NCBI GenBank assembly: GCA_902784565.1
Contig: CACZVE010000006.1
Coordinates: 1-64,000, forward strand
Source: an uncultured Prevotellaceae bacterium
Lineage (GTDB): Bacteria > Bacteroidota > Bacteroidia > Bacteroidales > Bacteroidaceae
Direction of reading: 5' to 3'
DNA: 64,000 bases
Shown here: piece after piece, positions 1-7,277 of the stretch
How the letters are laid out: every line of letters starts with the position of its first letter
Position numbering within the stretch: the first letter of the stretch is position 1
Made by a program: the position numbers and the translations under genes
The notes under the pieces: model-generated
Databases searched by the model: none
The model's input: the letters and a program-made list of their open reading frames with translations, nothing else
Told to the model about the DNA's origin: nothing

Positions 1-863
1 CGCTTGATCTCGTTCTTGTCGATACCACGGAGCAGCAGACCAACGTTATCACCAGCCTGACCCTCATCCAGGATCTTACGGAACATCTCAACACCAGTAA
101 CAACTGACTTCTTGTCCTCACCGAGACCGAGCAGCTCGACCTCATCACCAACGTGGATCACACCAGTCTCGATACGACCAGTAGCAACAGTACCACGACC
201 TGTGATAGAGAACACGTCCTCAACAGGCATCAGGAAGGGCTTGTCGGTAGCACGAGGAGGCTCCTGGATCCAAGTGTCGCAGGTATCCATCAACTCCATC
301 ACCTTCTGCTCCCACTTCTCAACACCGTTCAGTGCACCAAGGGCAGAACCGCGGATGATAGGAGTATCATCCTCGAACTCATACTGAGCGAGAATCTCCT
401 GAACCTCCATCTCAACGAGCTCCAACATCTCTTCATCCTCAACCATATCGCACTTGTTCAGGAACACCACCAGACGGGGAACGTTCACCTGACGGGCGAG
501 CAGGACGTGCTCACGGGTCTGAGGCATAGGACCGTCAGTAGCAGCCACAACGAGAATAGCACCGTCCATCTGGGCAGCACCAGTTACCATGTTCTTCACA
601 TAGTCGGCGTGTCCCGGGCAGTCCACGTGAGCATAGTGACGAGCCTTCGTCTCATACTCAACGTGAGCGGTGTTAATAGTAATACCACGCTCCTTCTCCT
701 CGGGAGCGTTGTCAATCTGATCGAATGACTTGATCTCAGAGAGACCCTGCTTTGCCAAAACCATGGTGATAGCAGCAGTCAGAGTTGTCTTACCGTGGTC
801 AACGTGACCGATAGTACCAATGTTTACGTGCGGTTTGGTGCGCACAAAATTCTCTTTTGCCAT
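1..863 (-). CDS. tuf: Elongation factor Tu, 3' end cut off by window edge
   Basis: EF-Tu is the GTPase that delivers aminoacyl-tRNA to the ribosome. About 287 N-terminal residues are present, beginning [20 protein letters not shown], followed by the P-loop GHVDHGKT and the DCPGH switch. Domain 3 and the end of domain 2 lie outside the window. The start ATG is at 863. It is the last gene of a minus-strand run behind four tRNAs, an arrangement usual in Bacteroidales. Identification is certain; only the 3' end is missing. Confidence 0.98.
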   Translation of the reverse strand, partial: MAKENFVRTKPHVNIGTIGHVDHGKTTLTAAITMVLAKQGLSEIKSFDQIDNAPEEKERGITINTAHVEYETKARHYAHVDCPGHADYVKNMVTGAAQMDGAILVVAATDGPMPQTREHVLLARQVNVPRLVVFLNKCDMVEDEEMLELVEMEVQEILAQYEFEDDTPIIRGSALGALNGVEKWEQKVMELMDTCDTWIQEPPRATDKPFLMPVEDVFSITGRGTVATGRIETGVIHVGDEVELLGLGEDKKSVVTGVEMFRKILDEGQAGDNVGLLLRGIDKNEIK

Positions 864-884
864 TTTCTTATAATATATCAAGAG

Positions 885-956
<72 letters not shown>

Positions 957-962
957 ATGTGG

Positions 963-1035
963 AGCGGAAAACGGGGCTCAAACCCGCGACCCCCAGCTTG
1001 GAAGGCTAGTGCTCTATCAACTGAGCTATTTCCGC
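963..1035 (-). tRNA. tRNA-Gly (TCC)
   Basis: A 73-nt cloverleaf with acceptor GCGGAAA, anticodon loop CTTCCAA (anticodon TCC) and T loop TTTGAGCC. CCA is not encoded. It is six bases from the neighbouring tRNA-Thr, so a single processed transcript is likely. Confidence 0.95.
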
Positions 1036-1050
1036 GCAAACTCTCCTGTG

Positions 1051-1133
1051 TGGGTGCTGATGGATTCGAACCACCGAAGTCGAAAGACAGCAGATTTACA
1101 GTCTGCCCCATTTGGCCACTCTGGAAAACACCC
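1051..1133 (-). tRNA. tRNA-Tyr (GTA)
   Basis: An 83-nt class II tRNA with a long variable arm. The anticodon stem GCAGA/TCTGC encloses the loop CTGTAAA (anticodon GTA), and the acceptor is GGGTGTT/AGCACCC with one G-U pair. CCA is not encoded. Confidence 0.95.
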
Positions 1134-1176
1134 AAGCCATTTCTGCCCTTAAAACGGACTTATTTCCCCACTGAAG

Positions 1177-1250
1177 AGCCTCTTGTCGGATTCGAACCAA
1201 CGACCCCGAGATTACAAATCACGTGCTCTGGCCAACTGAGCTAAAGAGGC
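1177..1250 (-). tRNA. tRNA-Thr (TGT)
   Basis: A 74-nt cloverleaf with acceptor GCCTCTT/AAGAGGC and anticodon loop TTTGTAA (anticodon TGT). The anticodon stem has one mismatch. It is the first tRNA of the tuf-linked cluster, giving two threonine isoacceptors in one transcript. Confidence 0.95.
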
Positions 1251-1280
1251 GTTTCTAAGCAGCCGCTCTCTAAACGGCTG

Positions 1281-1311
1281 CAAAGTTACTACTTATTTTC
1301 GAATTAACAAA
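1281..1311 (-). promoter_or_regulatory. Promoter of the tRNA-tuf transcript
   Basis: On the minus strand a TTTG box (1308-1311) is separated by 19 bp from TAACTTTG (1281-1288), matching the Bacteroidetes -33/-7 pattern. It sits 30 bp before tRNA-Thr(TGT). A short inverted repeat (AGCCG/CGGCT, about 1261-1279) lies between promoter and tRNA and may aid processing. Confidence 0.7.
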
Positions 1312-1328
1312 ACTTTTCTTCGATTTTT

Positions 1329-1628
1329 TTATCTATTGCGTAATTTTTCCTTGAATTTCTGCAGTTGGGCTCGCATAGAATCCACGCAAAGGTCCGTACT
1401 TTCCTCAAAAGTGTCACTTGTCTTCTCTACAAACAGCGTGTTTCCTGGCACTGCCACCGTCAGACTGGCGGTCTTGTTGTCGGCGGTAGCAGGTTTCTCT
1501 ACTTTCAACTGCACCTCAACTTTCTGTATATCCTCAAAAGACTTTTCCAACTTGGCGACCTTCTTTTCGATGAACGCCTCTAACTTCTCAGTAGTGTCGA
1601 AATGGATCGACTTGATCTTAATCTCCAT
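1329..1628 (-). CDS. hpf: Ribosome hibernation promoting factor, short HPF/RaiA type
   Basis: A 99-residue protein of the HPF/YfiA family, which binds the 30S decoding centre and silences idle ribosomes. It starts MEIKIKSIHFDTTEKLEAFI and has the family's beta-alpha-beta layout, with a lysine-rich first helix around residues 15-30. It lacks the C-terminal dimerisation domain of long HPF, so it is the short form. It lies 36 bp downstream of the xer gene and upstream of the tRNA-tuf unit, a translation-related neighbourhood. Confidence 0.9.
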   Translation of the reverse strand: MEIKIKSIHFDTTEKLEAFIEKKVAKLEKSFEDIQKVEVQLKVEKPATADNKTASLTVAVPGNTLFVEKTSDTFEESTDLCVDSMRAQLQKFKEKLRNR

Positions 1629-1664
1629 AGTTACCTCCTATTTTAAGATAGTTATTAATTAGGG

Positions 1665-2546
1665 TCAGGCTCTTGGATGAGCCTCTTTGTAAACGCGCTT
1701 CAACTGCTCGAACGTGGTGTGGGTGTAGATCTCCGTCGTACTGACACTCTCATGACCCAACAGGTTCTTGATACCTTCCAGTCCGGCACCGTTGTTCAGC
1801 ATGGCTGTGGCGAAGGTGTGACGCAACACGTGGGGCGACCGTTTCTTCAGGGAAGTGACCATCGACAGGTATTTCCTGACAATCTCATACACCTGATCCC
1901 CAGAGATCCTCAGTCCCTTGTCGCTTAGGAACAGGGCCTTCTCATGTCCTTCTCCAAACTGTGCGTCACGCACAGCCATGTAGTGCTGCAGTTCTGTGGC
2001 CAGTTCCTCGCCGAAAGGAATGATACGCTGTTTGTTCCGTTTGCCCGTCACCTTCAATTGACTCGTCGTGAAGTCGATGTCCTCATCGTTCAGTCCTACC
2101 AGTTCCGAGCGTCTCAGTCCGGCCTCATAGAATAATAATAATATGGTACGCGCGCGCACGCTCTTAAAAGTATTATCCCATTCCAAGTCGTCGAGCAACC
2201 GGTCCATCTCCCCTTCCCTGAGGAACTGCGGCAACGGCTTCGACTTCTTCGGACCGGTCACACAATGCGCCGGATCGAGTTTAACAAGATTCCGTTTGAG
2301 GGCAAAGCGATAAAAGGAACGCAAAGCACTCAACTTCTTATTAATAGTTGATGCAGTGTTTCCTTTATCCATCAGACTCTCCATCCAGTCGCGGATGAGA
2401 TCGGTGTCTGCCGTTGCCGGCGAGAGTCCGTTATCCTTAAGTTTGAGATACGATTCAAACTCCTCAAGAGCCTCCTCGTATGTCTGCACAGTCTGCGCGG
2501 AAGCATTCCGCTCATATCGCAGGTAGTTCAGGAACTGGTTTATCAT
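1665..2546 (-). CDS. xerC: Tyrosine recombinase XerC/XerD
   Basis: A 293-residue tyrosine recombinase with an N-terminal SAM-like core-binding domain (residues 1-85) and a catalytic domain. The active-site set is visible: Arg in AGLRRSELVGL, Lys in KVTGKRNKQR, HxxR in HVLRHTFATAML, His in LLGHESVSTTEIY, and the nucleophilic Tyr in IYTHTT. It resolves chromosome dimers with a partner Xer protein at dif. Length and the rpsU-xer-hpf setting point to the housekeeping enzyme rather than a mobile-element integrase. Whether it is the XerC or XerD paralogue is not settled by sequence alone. Confidence 0.9.
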   Translation of the reverse strand: MINQFLNYLRYERNASAQTVQTYEEALEEFESYLKLKDNGLSPATADTDLIRDWMESLMDKGNTASTINKKLSALRSFYRFALKRNLVKLDPAHCVTGPKKSKPLPQFLREGEMDRLLDDLEWDNTFKSVRARTILLLFYEAGLRRSELVGLNDEDIDFTTSQLKVTGKRNKQRIIPFGEELATELQHYMAVRDAQFGEGHEKALFLSDKGLRISGDQVYEIVRKYLSMVTSLKKRSPHVLRHTFATAMLNNGAGLEGIKNLLGHESVSTTEIYTHTTFEQLKRVYKEAHPRA

Positions 2547-2634
2547 TCTTTTGCCTTCAAAGGACTATATCATCCTTTTCGGCTACGAATTTACGAAAAA
2601 ATTCCGAAACCACCAAATTTTTTAGGAACTTTTA

Positions 2635-2826
2635 TTATTCCTCGTTGGCGCGCAACTGCTGTACGTAAATAGCGTGCTCCATCTTAAGGCGCTTAAGTAC
2701 AGAAGGTTTGTCGAACTGCTGACGGCGACGGAGTTCCTTCACCACGCCTGTTTTCTCAAACTTTCTCTTAAACTTTTTGAGAGCCTTTTCAATGTTCTCG
2801 CCTTCTTTTACGGGTACAATAATCAT
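2635..2826 (-). CDS. rpsU: 30S ribosomal protein S21
   Basis: A 63-residue basic protein beginning MIIVPVKEGENIEKALKKFK, the signature start of S21, followed by the Arg/Lys-rich RRRQQFDKPS segment. In Bacteroidetes, S21 is linked to sequestration of the anti-Shine-Dalgarno end of 16S rRNA, in keeping with the lack of Shine-Dalgarno sites in this window. It heads the minus-strand run toward xer and hpf. Confidence 0.96.
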   Translation of the reverse strand: MIIVPVKEGENIEKALKKFKRKFEKTGVVKELRRRQQFDKPSVLKRLKMEHAIYVQQLRANEE

Positions 2827-2894
2827 TTGTCTTTTCTTTTAATTTTTTTATGTTAAACTTATGCTTCGGACATACTTGTCACGAAAAGCGGGTG

Positions 2895-2926
2895 CAAAAT
2901 TACTACTTTTTTATGAAACCACCAAG
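2895..2926 (-). promoter_or_regulatory. Promoter of rpsU
   Basis: On the minus strand CTTG (2923-2926), then 20 bp, then TAATTTTG (2895-2902), close to TTTG-N20-TAnnTTTG. It leaves a leader of about 60 nt before the S21 start. The 160-bp gap that holds it also separates the translation block from the AAA+ gene. Confidence 0.6.
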
Positions 2927-2988
2927 TTTTTATCCTTTTTTTATTAAATAATTTATGATTTCCTTTGCTTTACATGATTCTCAGACAC

Positions 2989-4641
2989 TTAGAATCCTAT
3001 CTTTTTCTGTCCCTTATCGTCCAGCCGTTCATTGTCACAATGGCGGATGAGCATGGAGAGCACGTCCTCACTCTGGCCATGCAGGATGTTGTCGATGGCA
3101 TAGTGCCGGGCGATGTTCTCTATCTGGCCTCCACTGAAATCGTACTTCGAGGCCAGGGTGTGGATATCCAGGTCGCTGAGGTCAGGTATCATCGAGCGCC
3201 AGATGCAGGTACGGGCCTCTTCTGTGGGTTTATCGAACTTGATTTTATACAAAAATCTGCGTTCAAAGGCCTTATCCATATTCTGCTGGAGATTGGTGGT
3301 CGCAATCATGATGCCATCGAGTGTTTCCATCTCCTGAAGGATGATGTTCTGGATGGAGTTCTCCATCTTATCCACTGCACTCTGCGCTCCGTTCTTGCGA
3401 ATACCGATGATAGCATCAGCCTCATTGAACAACAAAATGGGTGTCAGCGGAGCCCGTTTCACCTGTTCACGATAACGGTCAAAGAGTGCTTTGATATTCT
3501 TCTCACTCTCCCCTACCCACTTGCTCTTGATACGTGGCACATCTACCACCATGATGTTTCTTTCTGTCTGTCGCGCCAACTGATAGACGGTCTCAGTCTT
3601 ACCCGTTCCTGGTGAACCATAAAACAAGCAGGCAAAGCCATTACGGAAGCCCTTGTCCTTCATACGCTCCTGTATCTTTTGGAAGTTCTCTGGCTGAAGA
3701 AATCGCCCCAGTTCCTCCACCTGTCGCTGAATATCCTTAGGAAAGAACAACTGCTTTTCACCCAACATCTTCGAGTCAATGACATCTGCCAGTTTCTCTG
3801 CCGATGCATCAATATTCATCTCTGCCAACAGTGTCCGCTTGGCACTCTCCGTAAGTTTATAGCGCGTATTGTCGGCAATGCCGTCCTCGCAACGATGCTC
3901 AATAAGTTTCTTCTGCATCAACTTGTGCTCACCAGTACGCAGTTCACTTTTGGCTTTGCAGAATTCATTCTTACTACCGAACAGGTTTTCTATCTGGGCA
4001 GGACGGATGTCGTCATCATCTTTGTTCACCAGACAGTGACAGAAAAATGTCACCAACAACTGGTCATCGTCTCTCAAATAGAATTCTTTCAGATGACGAA
4101 CGAAACCGATTTGCGGATTATCTTTATAGAGCGCCTCCAATTCTTCACGTAGTTCATTGGGCGAGATGGCGTTATCATCCAAATCCTCAAACCACATATC
4201 AAGCAGTTCGAACAGTTCGCTGCAGTCCAATCCTGTCCGCTTAGGAAGTTGATAAACCTCATTATGTTTCAAGTAGCGGATGACAACAGCAGGAATATCG
4301 AAGTCGTCCTCGTCCTTTGCATCACGATAGCGCAACAGCCTGCGACGCACCAAGGCATCGATATCGCTGGCATAACTGAGTACACCTATCTTATTTAAGT
4401 TCAGATAGGAGGCCAAGTCATCATAATCGACCCGTCGTGGCCCTTTCTCCATACAGACACAGAACAGCACGGCCTGTCGCTCCGTGATGCCATAACTTTT
4501 AGCAAGCAACTGAATCTCAGGCTTGGCCTTCTTCATAAACTCTTTGCTCAACTTCGAGTCCTCTGCCAATTCTACCACATGCTCAATGGCCTGCAGCAGT
4601 GTCATTTCCTTTTGTTTTTTCATCGTCGTTGCCATAGTCAT
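2989..4641 (-). CDS. AAA+ ATPase with N-terminal winged-helix-like regions
   Basis: A 550-residue protein with an AAA module in its last 250 residues. Walker A is GSPGTGKT (342-349). The Walker B equivalent is LLFNEAD (403-409), with Asn where most AAA+ proteins have Asp. Sensor 1 lies in IMIATTN and an arginine-finger pair in FERRF (461-462). The first 300 residues hold two segments that look like winged helices (about 52-125 and 225-275), suggesting nucleic-acid or adaptor binding. An alternative Met is two codons downstream (4635). It follows a 72-residue gene by 7 bp and probably shares its promoter. A decayed copy of its N-terminus lies at 10217-10409. The substrate is unknown. Confidence 0.8.
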   Translation of the reverse strand: MTMATTMKKQKEMTLLQAIEHVVELAEDSKLSKEFMKKAKPEIQLLAKSYGITERQAVLFCVCMEKGPRRVDYDDLASYLNLNKIGVLSYASDIDALVRRRLLRYRDAKDEDDFDIPAVVIRYLKHNEVYQLPKRTGLDCSELFELLDMWFEDLDDNAISPNELREELEALYKDNPQIGFVRHLKEFYLRDDDQLLVTFFCHCLVNKDDDDIRPAQIENLFGSKNEFCKAKSELRTGEHKLMQKKLIEHRCEDGIADNTRYKLTESAKRTLLAEMNIDASAEKLADVIDSKMLGEKQLFFPKDIQRQVEELGRFLQPENFQKIQERMKDKGFRNGFACLFYGSPGTGKTETVYQLARQTERNIMVVDVPRIKSKWVGESEKNIKALFDRYREQVKRAPLTPILLFNEADAIIGIRKNGAQSAVDKMENSIQNIILQEMETLDGIMIATTNLQQNMDKAFERRFLYKIKFDKPTEEARTCIWRSMIPDLSDLDIHTLASKYDFSGGQIENIARHYAIDNILHGQSEDVLSMLIRHCDNERLDDKGQKKIGF

Positions 4642-4648
4642 TCATAGT

Positions 4649-4867
4649 TTAGGCAGCGAGAGCCCAAGGCTCCTGCTGCATGGTGAGATGGAAGTGTTTG
4701 GTCATTTTTGAAATGAGAGAGTTGGTTTGATCCTGATTGAGGTCAAAGATGGTGAGGGTATAGATCCCAAGGTTGAGTGATGGGGTAAAGAAGACTCTTT
4801 TGTTGATGAGGTACTTCTGGATTTTGTTGAAGTAGTTCTTGGAACTGGTTTTAATTGTTGTTGCCAT
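4649..4867 (-). CDS. Small hypothetical protein upstream of the AAA+ gene
   Basis: A 72-residue ORF starting MATTIKTSSKNYFNKIQKYL; no family is recognised. The ATG at 4867 is chosen because a longer reading frame would run back into the promoter repeat at 4891-4937. Its first codons resemble an internal start of the AAA+ gene next door (both encode MATT). It ends 7 bp before the AAA+ gene, so the two are probably one transcript. The protein is basic at the N-terminus and has no membrane segment. Confidence 0.55.
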   Translation of the reverse strand: MATTIKTSSKNYFNKIQKYLINKRVFFTPSLNLGIYTLTIFDLNQDQTNSLISKMTKHFHLTMQQEPWALAA

Positions 4868-4890
4868 ATCTTTTGCTTTTTTGTTAGACG

Positions 4891-4937
4891 TGCATAATAT
4901 AGACACATTCGCGAAAAAATTCAAAAAACAAGGCAAC
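4891..4937 (-). promoter_or_regulatory. Promoter repeat, copy 1 (AAA+ operon)
   Basis: A 47-bp element in the minus orientation, with TTTTTTG, a 20-bp spacer and TATATTATG. Its last 15 bases, TGTCTATATTATGCA, are identical to the element at 7226-7272, as are GTTGC at the front and the TTTTTTG box, at exactly the same spacing. It stands 23 bp before the 72-codon gene. Confidence 0.65.
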
Positions 4938-5055
4938 TTTTTTCATGGGAATAAAAAACGGCATCCCAAGACCTTTCTACTACAGGATGAGAAGGATGCC
5001 TGCCAGCCTCCGGTTTCAGATGAAACTTTCCACGGCTGGTTCTATGTCTTATTAA

Positions 5056-5958
5056 TCAACTCTCTTCGATTTCCAAGTCCGGGAAGGACTGATGCAGGGC
5101 ATAGTAAAGCGGCCCGGGATTATTCGACTCGGTGTGTAGGACGAGGGTATTGTCATCCTTTTGTTCCATACGGAGCACATTCCCACGATAGGCTTCATCG
5201 TCCGAACCTACCAGTAGTTTCATCAGCGGCTGCAAGGGAACAAACAAGCCCAACTCATTATCGGGTGTTCCAAACTTCTCACAGAGGTCGTTGATGGTAT
5301 CGCGAATACCTTTCAGCGTTTCGGCATTACCTTTCAACGTGTAATCGGTTTCTGCGGGATCGTCTTCCGTGTCATCCTCAGTAGGATCATAGTCCTCGCC
5401 CATCATGTCGTAGTATTTCTTGGCCATAGAACGATTGATGTAGATGCCATTACGCTCGTCGCCATAGCGATAAGCCTCAGCCAATGCATCCTGTGCATCC
5501 CAGTCATTACCCTCATCGGCCAGATGGTGCAGCAGCATCGTGTAGTCCAGTGTGGTGCAACACTTGATGGTGTTCCAGATATTGTACATTTCGGCACTGT
5601 CAATCTGCTGCCAATGCTGGCAGAGCCAGGTGTAAAGCCTCAACGACTCCGCATCGTTACGAGGAAAGAGCGTTTCGCCATCAACACTTTCTGCATGAGT
5701 AAAGGTAAATGGCTCGCCAGTATCTTCGTCAGTGAATTCTTCATCCCACGTTTGGTAGCGGTTCTCCATACCCACCAACAGCAGCGTAATGGCATGTGCA
5801 TCATGCTTCTCGTTTGCCAATTGTCGCAGCCACTGCTCGTCGTCGGGCTGCAGTTGACTCATCATCTGCTCAAAGGAATCAGCATTTAAAATGGCATCAA
5901 TCACCTCTCTTTGAGTTTCCCAATCGCCTTTGCGGGCATTTTCAAGTTTGTCGTTCAT
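5056..5958 (-). CDS. Acidic protein with a Sel1-like repeat
   Basis: A 300-residue acidic, apparently soluble protein. Residues around 165-200 (WDAQDALAEAYRYGDERNG) match the Sel1/TPR-like pattern of a helix pair with conserved Ala, Tyr and Gly, which usually mediates protein-protein contact. A run of acidic residues follows (DYDPTEDDTEDDPAETD). The ATG at 5958 is preferred over an upstream TTG. It is the last gene of the five-gene sigma-like cluster, 31 bp after its neighbour; the gap contains a small CAATGTTCAAT-type repeat. Function unknown. Confidence 0.6.
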   Translation of the reverse strand: MNDKLENARKGDWETQREVIDAILNADSFEQMMSQLQPDDEQWLRQLANEKHDAHAITLLLVGMENRYQTWDEEFTDEDTGEPFTFTHAESVDGETLFPRNDAESLRLYTWLCQHWQQIDSAEMYNIWNTIKCCTTLDYTMLLHHLADEGNDWDAQDALAEAYRYGDERNGIYINRSMAKKYYDMMGEDYDPTEDDTEDDPAETDYTLKGNAETLKGIRDTINDLCEKFGTPDNELGLFVPLQPLMKLLVGSDDEAYRGNVLRMEQKDDNTLVLHTESNNPGPLYYALHQSFPDLEIEES

Positions 5959-5989
5959 AATGGTTGTTTTCAATGTTCAATCTTCAATG

Positions 5990-6358
5990 TTATTCTAATC
6001 TCCAGTTCTCACGTGTGCCGCTAGTAAACATGCTGGCGGATGCAGAACTGATGAATTGGATGTCAGGCCAGAAATGCTTGACGATGTCGTTCTCTAACAC
6101 ACGATAGTCAACATGTTTCTCGCACTCCGAGAAGTCCCACCACACGAAGCACAGCCTTTCTCCCTGTCCTACTTTTCTTTTCTCGATGACGAATCCCTGT
6201 TGGAAGTCACCCGTGTTTTGCTGGGTCAAGTCCACCCCCAACTGCTCCATGCTGACCATGCGGGTCTGCTCCACTACATAATCACGTACAAGTTCGAAAT
6301 CTTCAGGATGTTCGGTAGTCATGTACCACTCCTTCAAATGGAAAAATGAATCTCTCAT
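5990..6358 (-). CDS. Hypothetical protein in the sigma-like cluster
   Basis: A 122-residue protein from the ATG at 6358 (start MRDSFFHLKEWYM); a TTG start at 6388 would overlap the sigma-like gene. No family is recognised. It is mixed alpha/beta with several aromatic residues (FVWWDFSEC) and no signal or membrane segment. It lies 13 bp downstream of the sigma-like gene and 31 bp upstream of the Sel1-like gene, in one transcription unit. Confidence 0.5.
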   Translation of the reverse strand: MRDSFFHLKEWYMTTEHPEDFELVRDYVVEQTRMVSMEQLGVDLTQQNTGDFQQGFVIEKRKVGQGERLCFVWWDFSECEKHVDYRVLENDIVKHFWPDIQFISSASASMFTSGTRENWRLE

Positions 6359-6371
6359 CGTTACTATCTTT

Positions 6372-6707
6372 TTATTTGTTCTTTTCAAGTGCTTGTATGA
6401 TAGACTGGCGAATCCACCAGATAGCGTATGCGATGAACTTGAAGTCGGCTTCGAAATTATATTTCACTGCAGCCCTCCTCAGTCCTTTTGTTCCTGCCTC
6501 AATCAGTTCTTCGAGTGTCAGACCACGCTTTTGATACTGATTGGCCACACTCACCACAAACCGCATATTGGCCTTTTCCAACTGGTTCATCTCGTCGCAA
6601 TCTGTACCCTTCTCCTGCACAGCCTTAAGTAGTACGAGTTCTTCCTCATGAGTCAATAATGACGAACGGCCGATTTCCTCAAGGATTTCTTCTAAATTTT
6701 GTTTCAT
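6372..6707 (-). CDS. Stand-alone sigma-70 regions 1.2-2 protein (no regions 3-4)
   Basis: A 111-residue protein that reads like the middle of a Bacteroidetes primary sigma factor. EIGRSSLLTHEEELVLL matches region 1.2, NMRFVVSVANQYQKRGL region 2.1, and FKFIAYAIWWIRQSI regions 2.3-2.4, which melt the promoter and read the -7 box. It stops at ALEKNK, exactly where region 3 would start, so it cannot contact a -33 box by itself. Its ATG overlaps the stop of the upstream gene by 4 bp, indicating translational coupling. It could be a core-RNA-polymerase competitor, a half-sigma needing a partner, or a decayed rpoD copy. The intact frame and coupling favour a working gene. Confidence 0.75.
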   Translation of the reverse strand: MKQNLEEILEEIGRSSLLTHEEELVLLKAVQEKGTDCDEMNQLEKANMRFVVSVANQYQKRGLTLEELIEAGTKGLRRAAVKYNFEADFKFIAYAIWWIRQSIIQALEKNK

Positions 6708-6973
6708 ATCTCTTCGTTTTGATACGACTTTCCATTCTCAAACACATCATCCACCCACCAGTCTGCATCTTCTGGCTTGATATTGCCTTCTTGATACTCC
6801 TCGAAGTCGTATGGCACGCACACTATCTCAGCAGCCACATCGCCCTTCTCAATGTCAATGTTCCGCTGTCCGAAGATGACACACTCATCACTCGTCACCC
6901 GATAGCCCTCTGCTTCCAGTTCTGGCAGCACCTCCACTATCGGTCTTTCTATGTATTTACTCCAGTCTTGCAT
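6704..6973 (-). CDS. Small acidic hypothetical protein
   Basis: An 89-residue acidic protein (start MQDWSKYIERPIVEVLPELE, with later DFEEY and PEDADWWVDD). The N-terminal part resembles the short alpha/beta inhibitor-like fold of potato-inhibitor-type proteins, where a chain begins with IVEVLPELEAEGYRV, but this is a weak impression. It overlaps the sigma-like gene by 4 bp and could be its partner or inhibitor. Confidence 0.5.
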   Translation of the reverse strand: MQDWSKYIERPIVEVLPELEAEGYRVTSDECVIFGQRNIDIEKGDVAAEIVCVPYDFEEYQEGNIKPEDADWWVDDVFENGKSYQNEEI

Positions 6974-7007
6974 AAGCGTTCAAATTAAGTATTCTTATAT
7001 CCTAAGT

Positions 7008-7199
7008 TTAAAGAATCATTCCTAAAAGCAGTAGTCCGAAGACAACGACAACGAACAAGCACCCGAAAGAAGTCTGGCAACCTTCGAACAGTTTTTCGAA
7101 GATAAAGCCCATTGCTTGCAGAATCCAGCCAATGATGCCTCCGCCAAAGAAGATCAAGGCAATAAGTGCGATGATGCCTATAACAGCCAATATTTCCAT
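7008..7199 (-). CDS. Small two-helix membrane protein
   Basis: A 63-residue protein that is almost entirely hydrophobic: helix 1 at about residues 3-32, a short loop with Cys residues (EGCQTSFGC), and helix 2 at about 48-63. No family is recognised. It is the first gene after promoter copy 2 (7226-7272), followed after 34 bp by the acidic 89-residue gene. Confidence 0.5.
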   Translation of the reverse strand: MEILAVIGIIALIALIFFGGGIIGWILQAMGFIFEKLFEGCQTSFGCLFVVVVFGLLLLGMIL

Positions 7200-7225
7200 A
7201 TTCAGTGCAAATTAATTGATGTCCT

Positions 7226-7272
7226 TGCATAATATAGACACTTTTCAGGAAAAATACAAAAAACATAGCAAC
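7226..7272 (-). promoter_or_regulatory. Promoter repeat, copy 2 (sigma-like cluster)
   Basis: This 47-bp minus-strand element is the twin of 4891-4937: the same GTTGC start, TTTTTTG box and TGTCTATATTATGCA end, with mismatches only in the spacer and near position 6-8. It begins 6 bp beyond the stop codon of the gene at 7278 and drives the five genes down to 5056. Confidence 0.65.
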
Positions 7273-7277
7273 TATTT

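Noticed and set aside
153..728. A 191-codon plus-strand frame opposite tuf
   Set aside because: It lies wholly within the highly conserved EF-Tu gene; the product is His/Leu/Thr-rich shadow sequence.
1665..2546. Integrase of a mobile element next to the tRNA cluster
   Set aside because: Length, sequence and the rpsU-xer-hpf-tRNA-tuf order point to the housekeeping Xer recombinase; no tRNA fragment duplication is seen.
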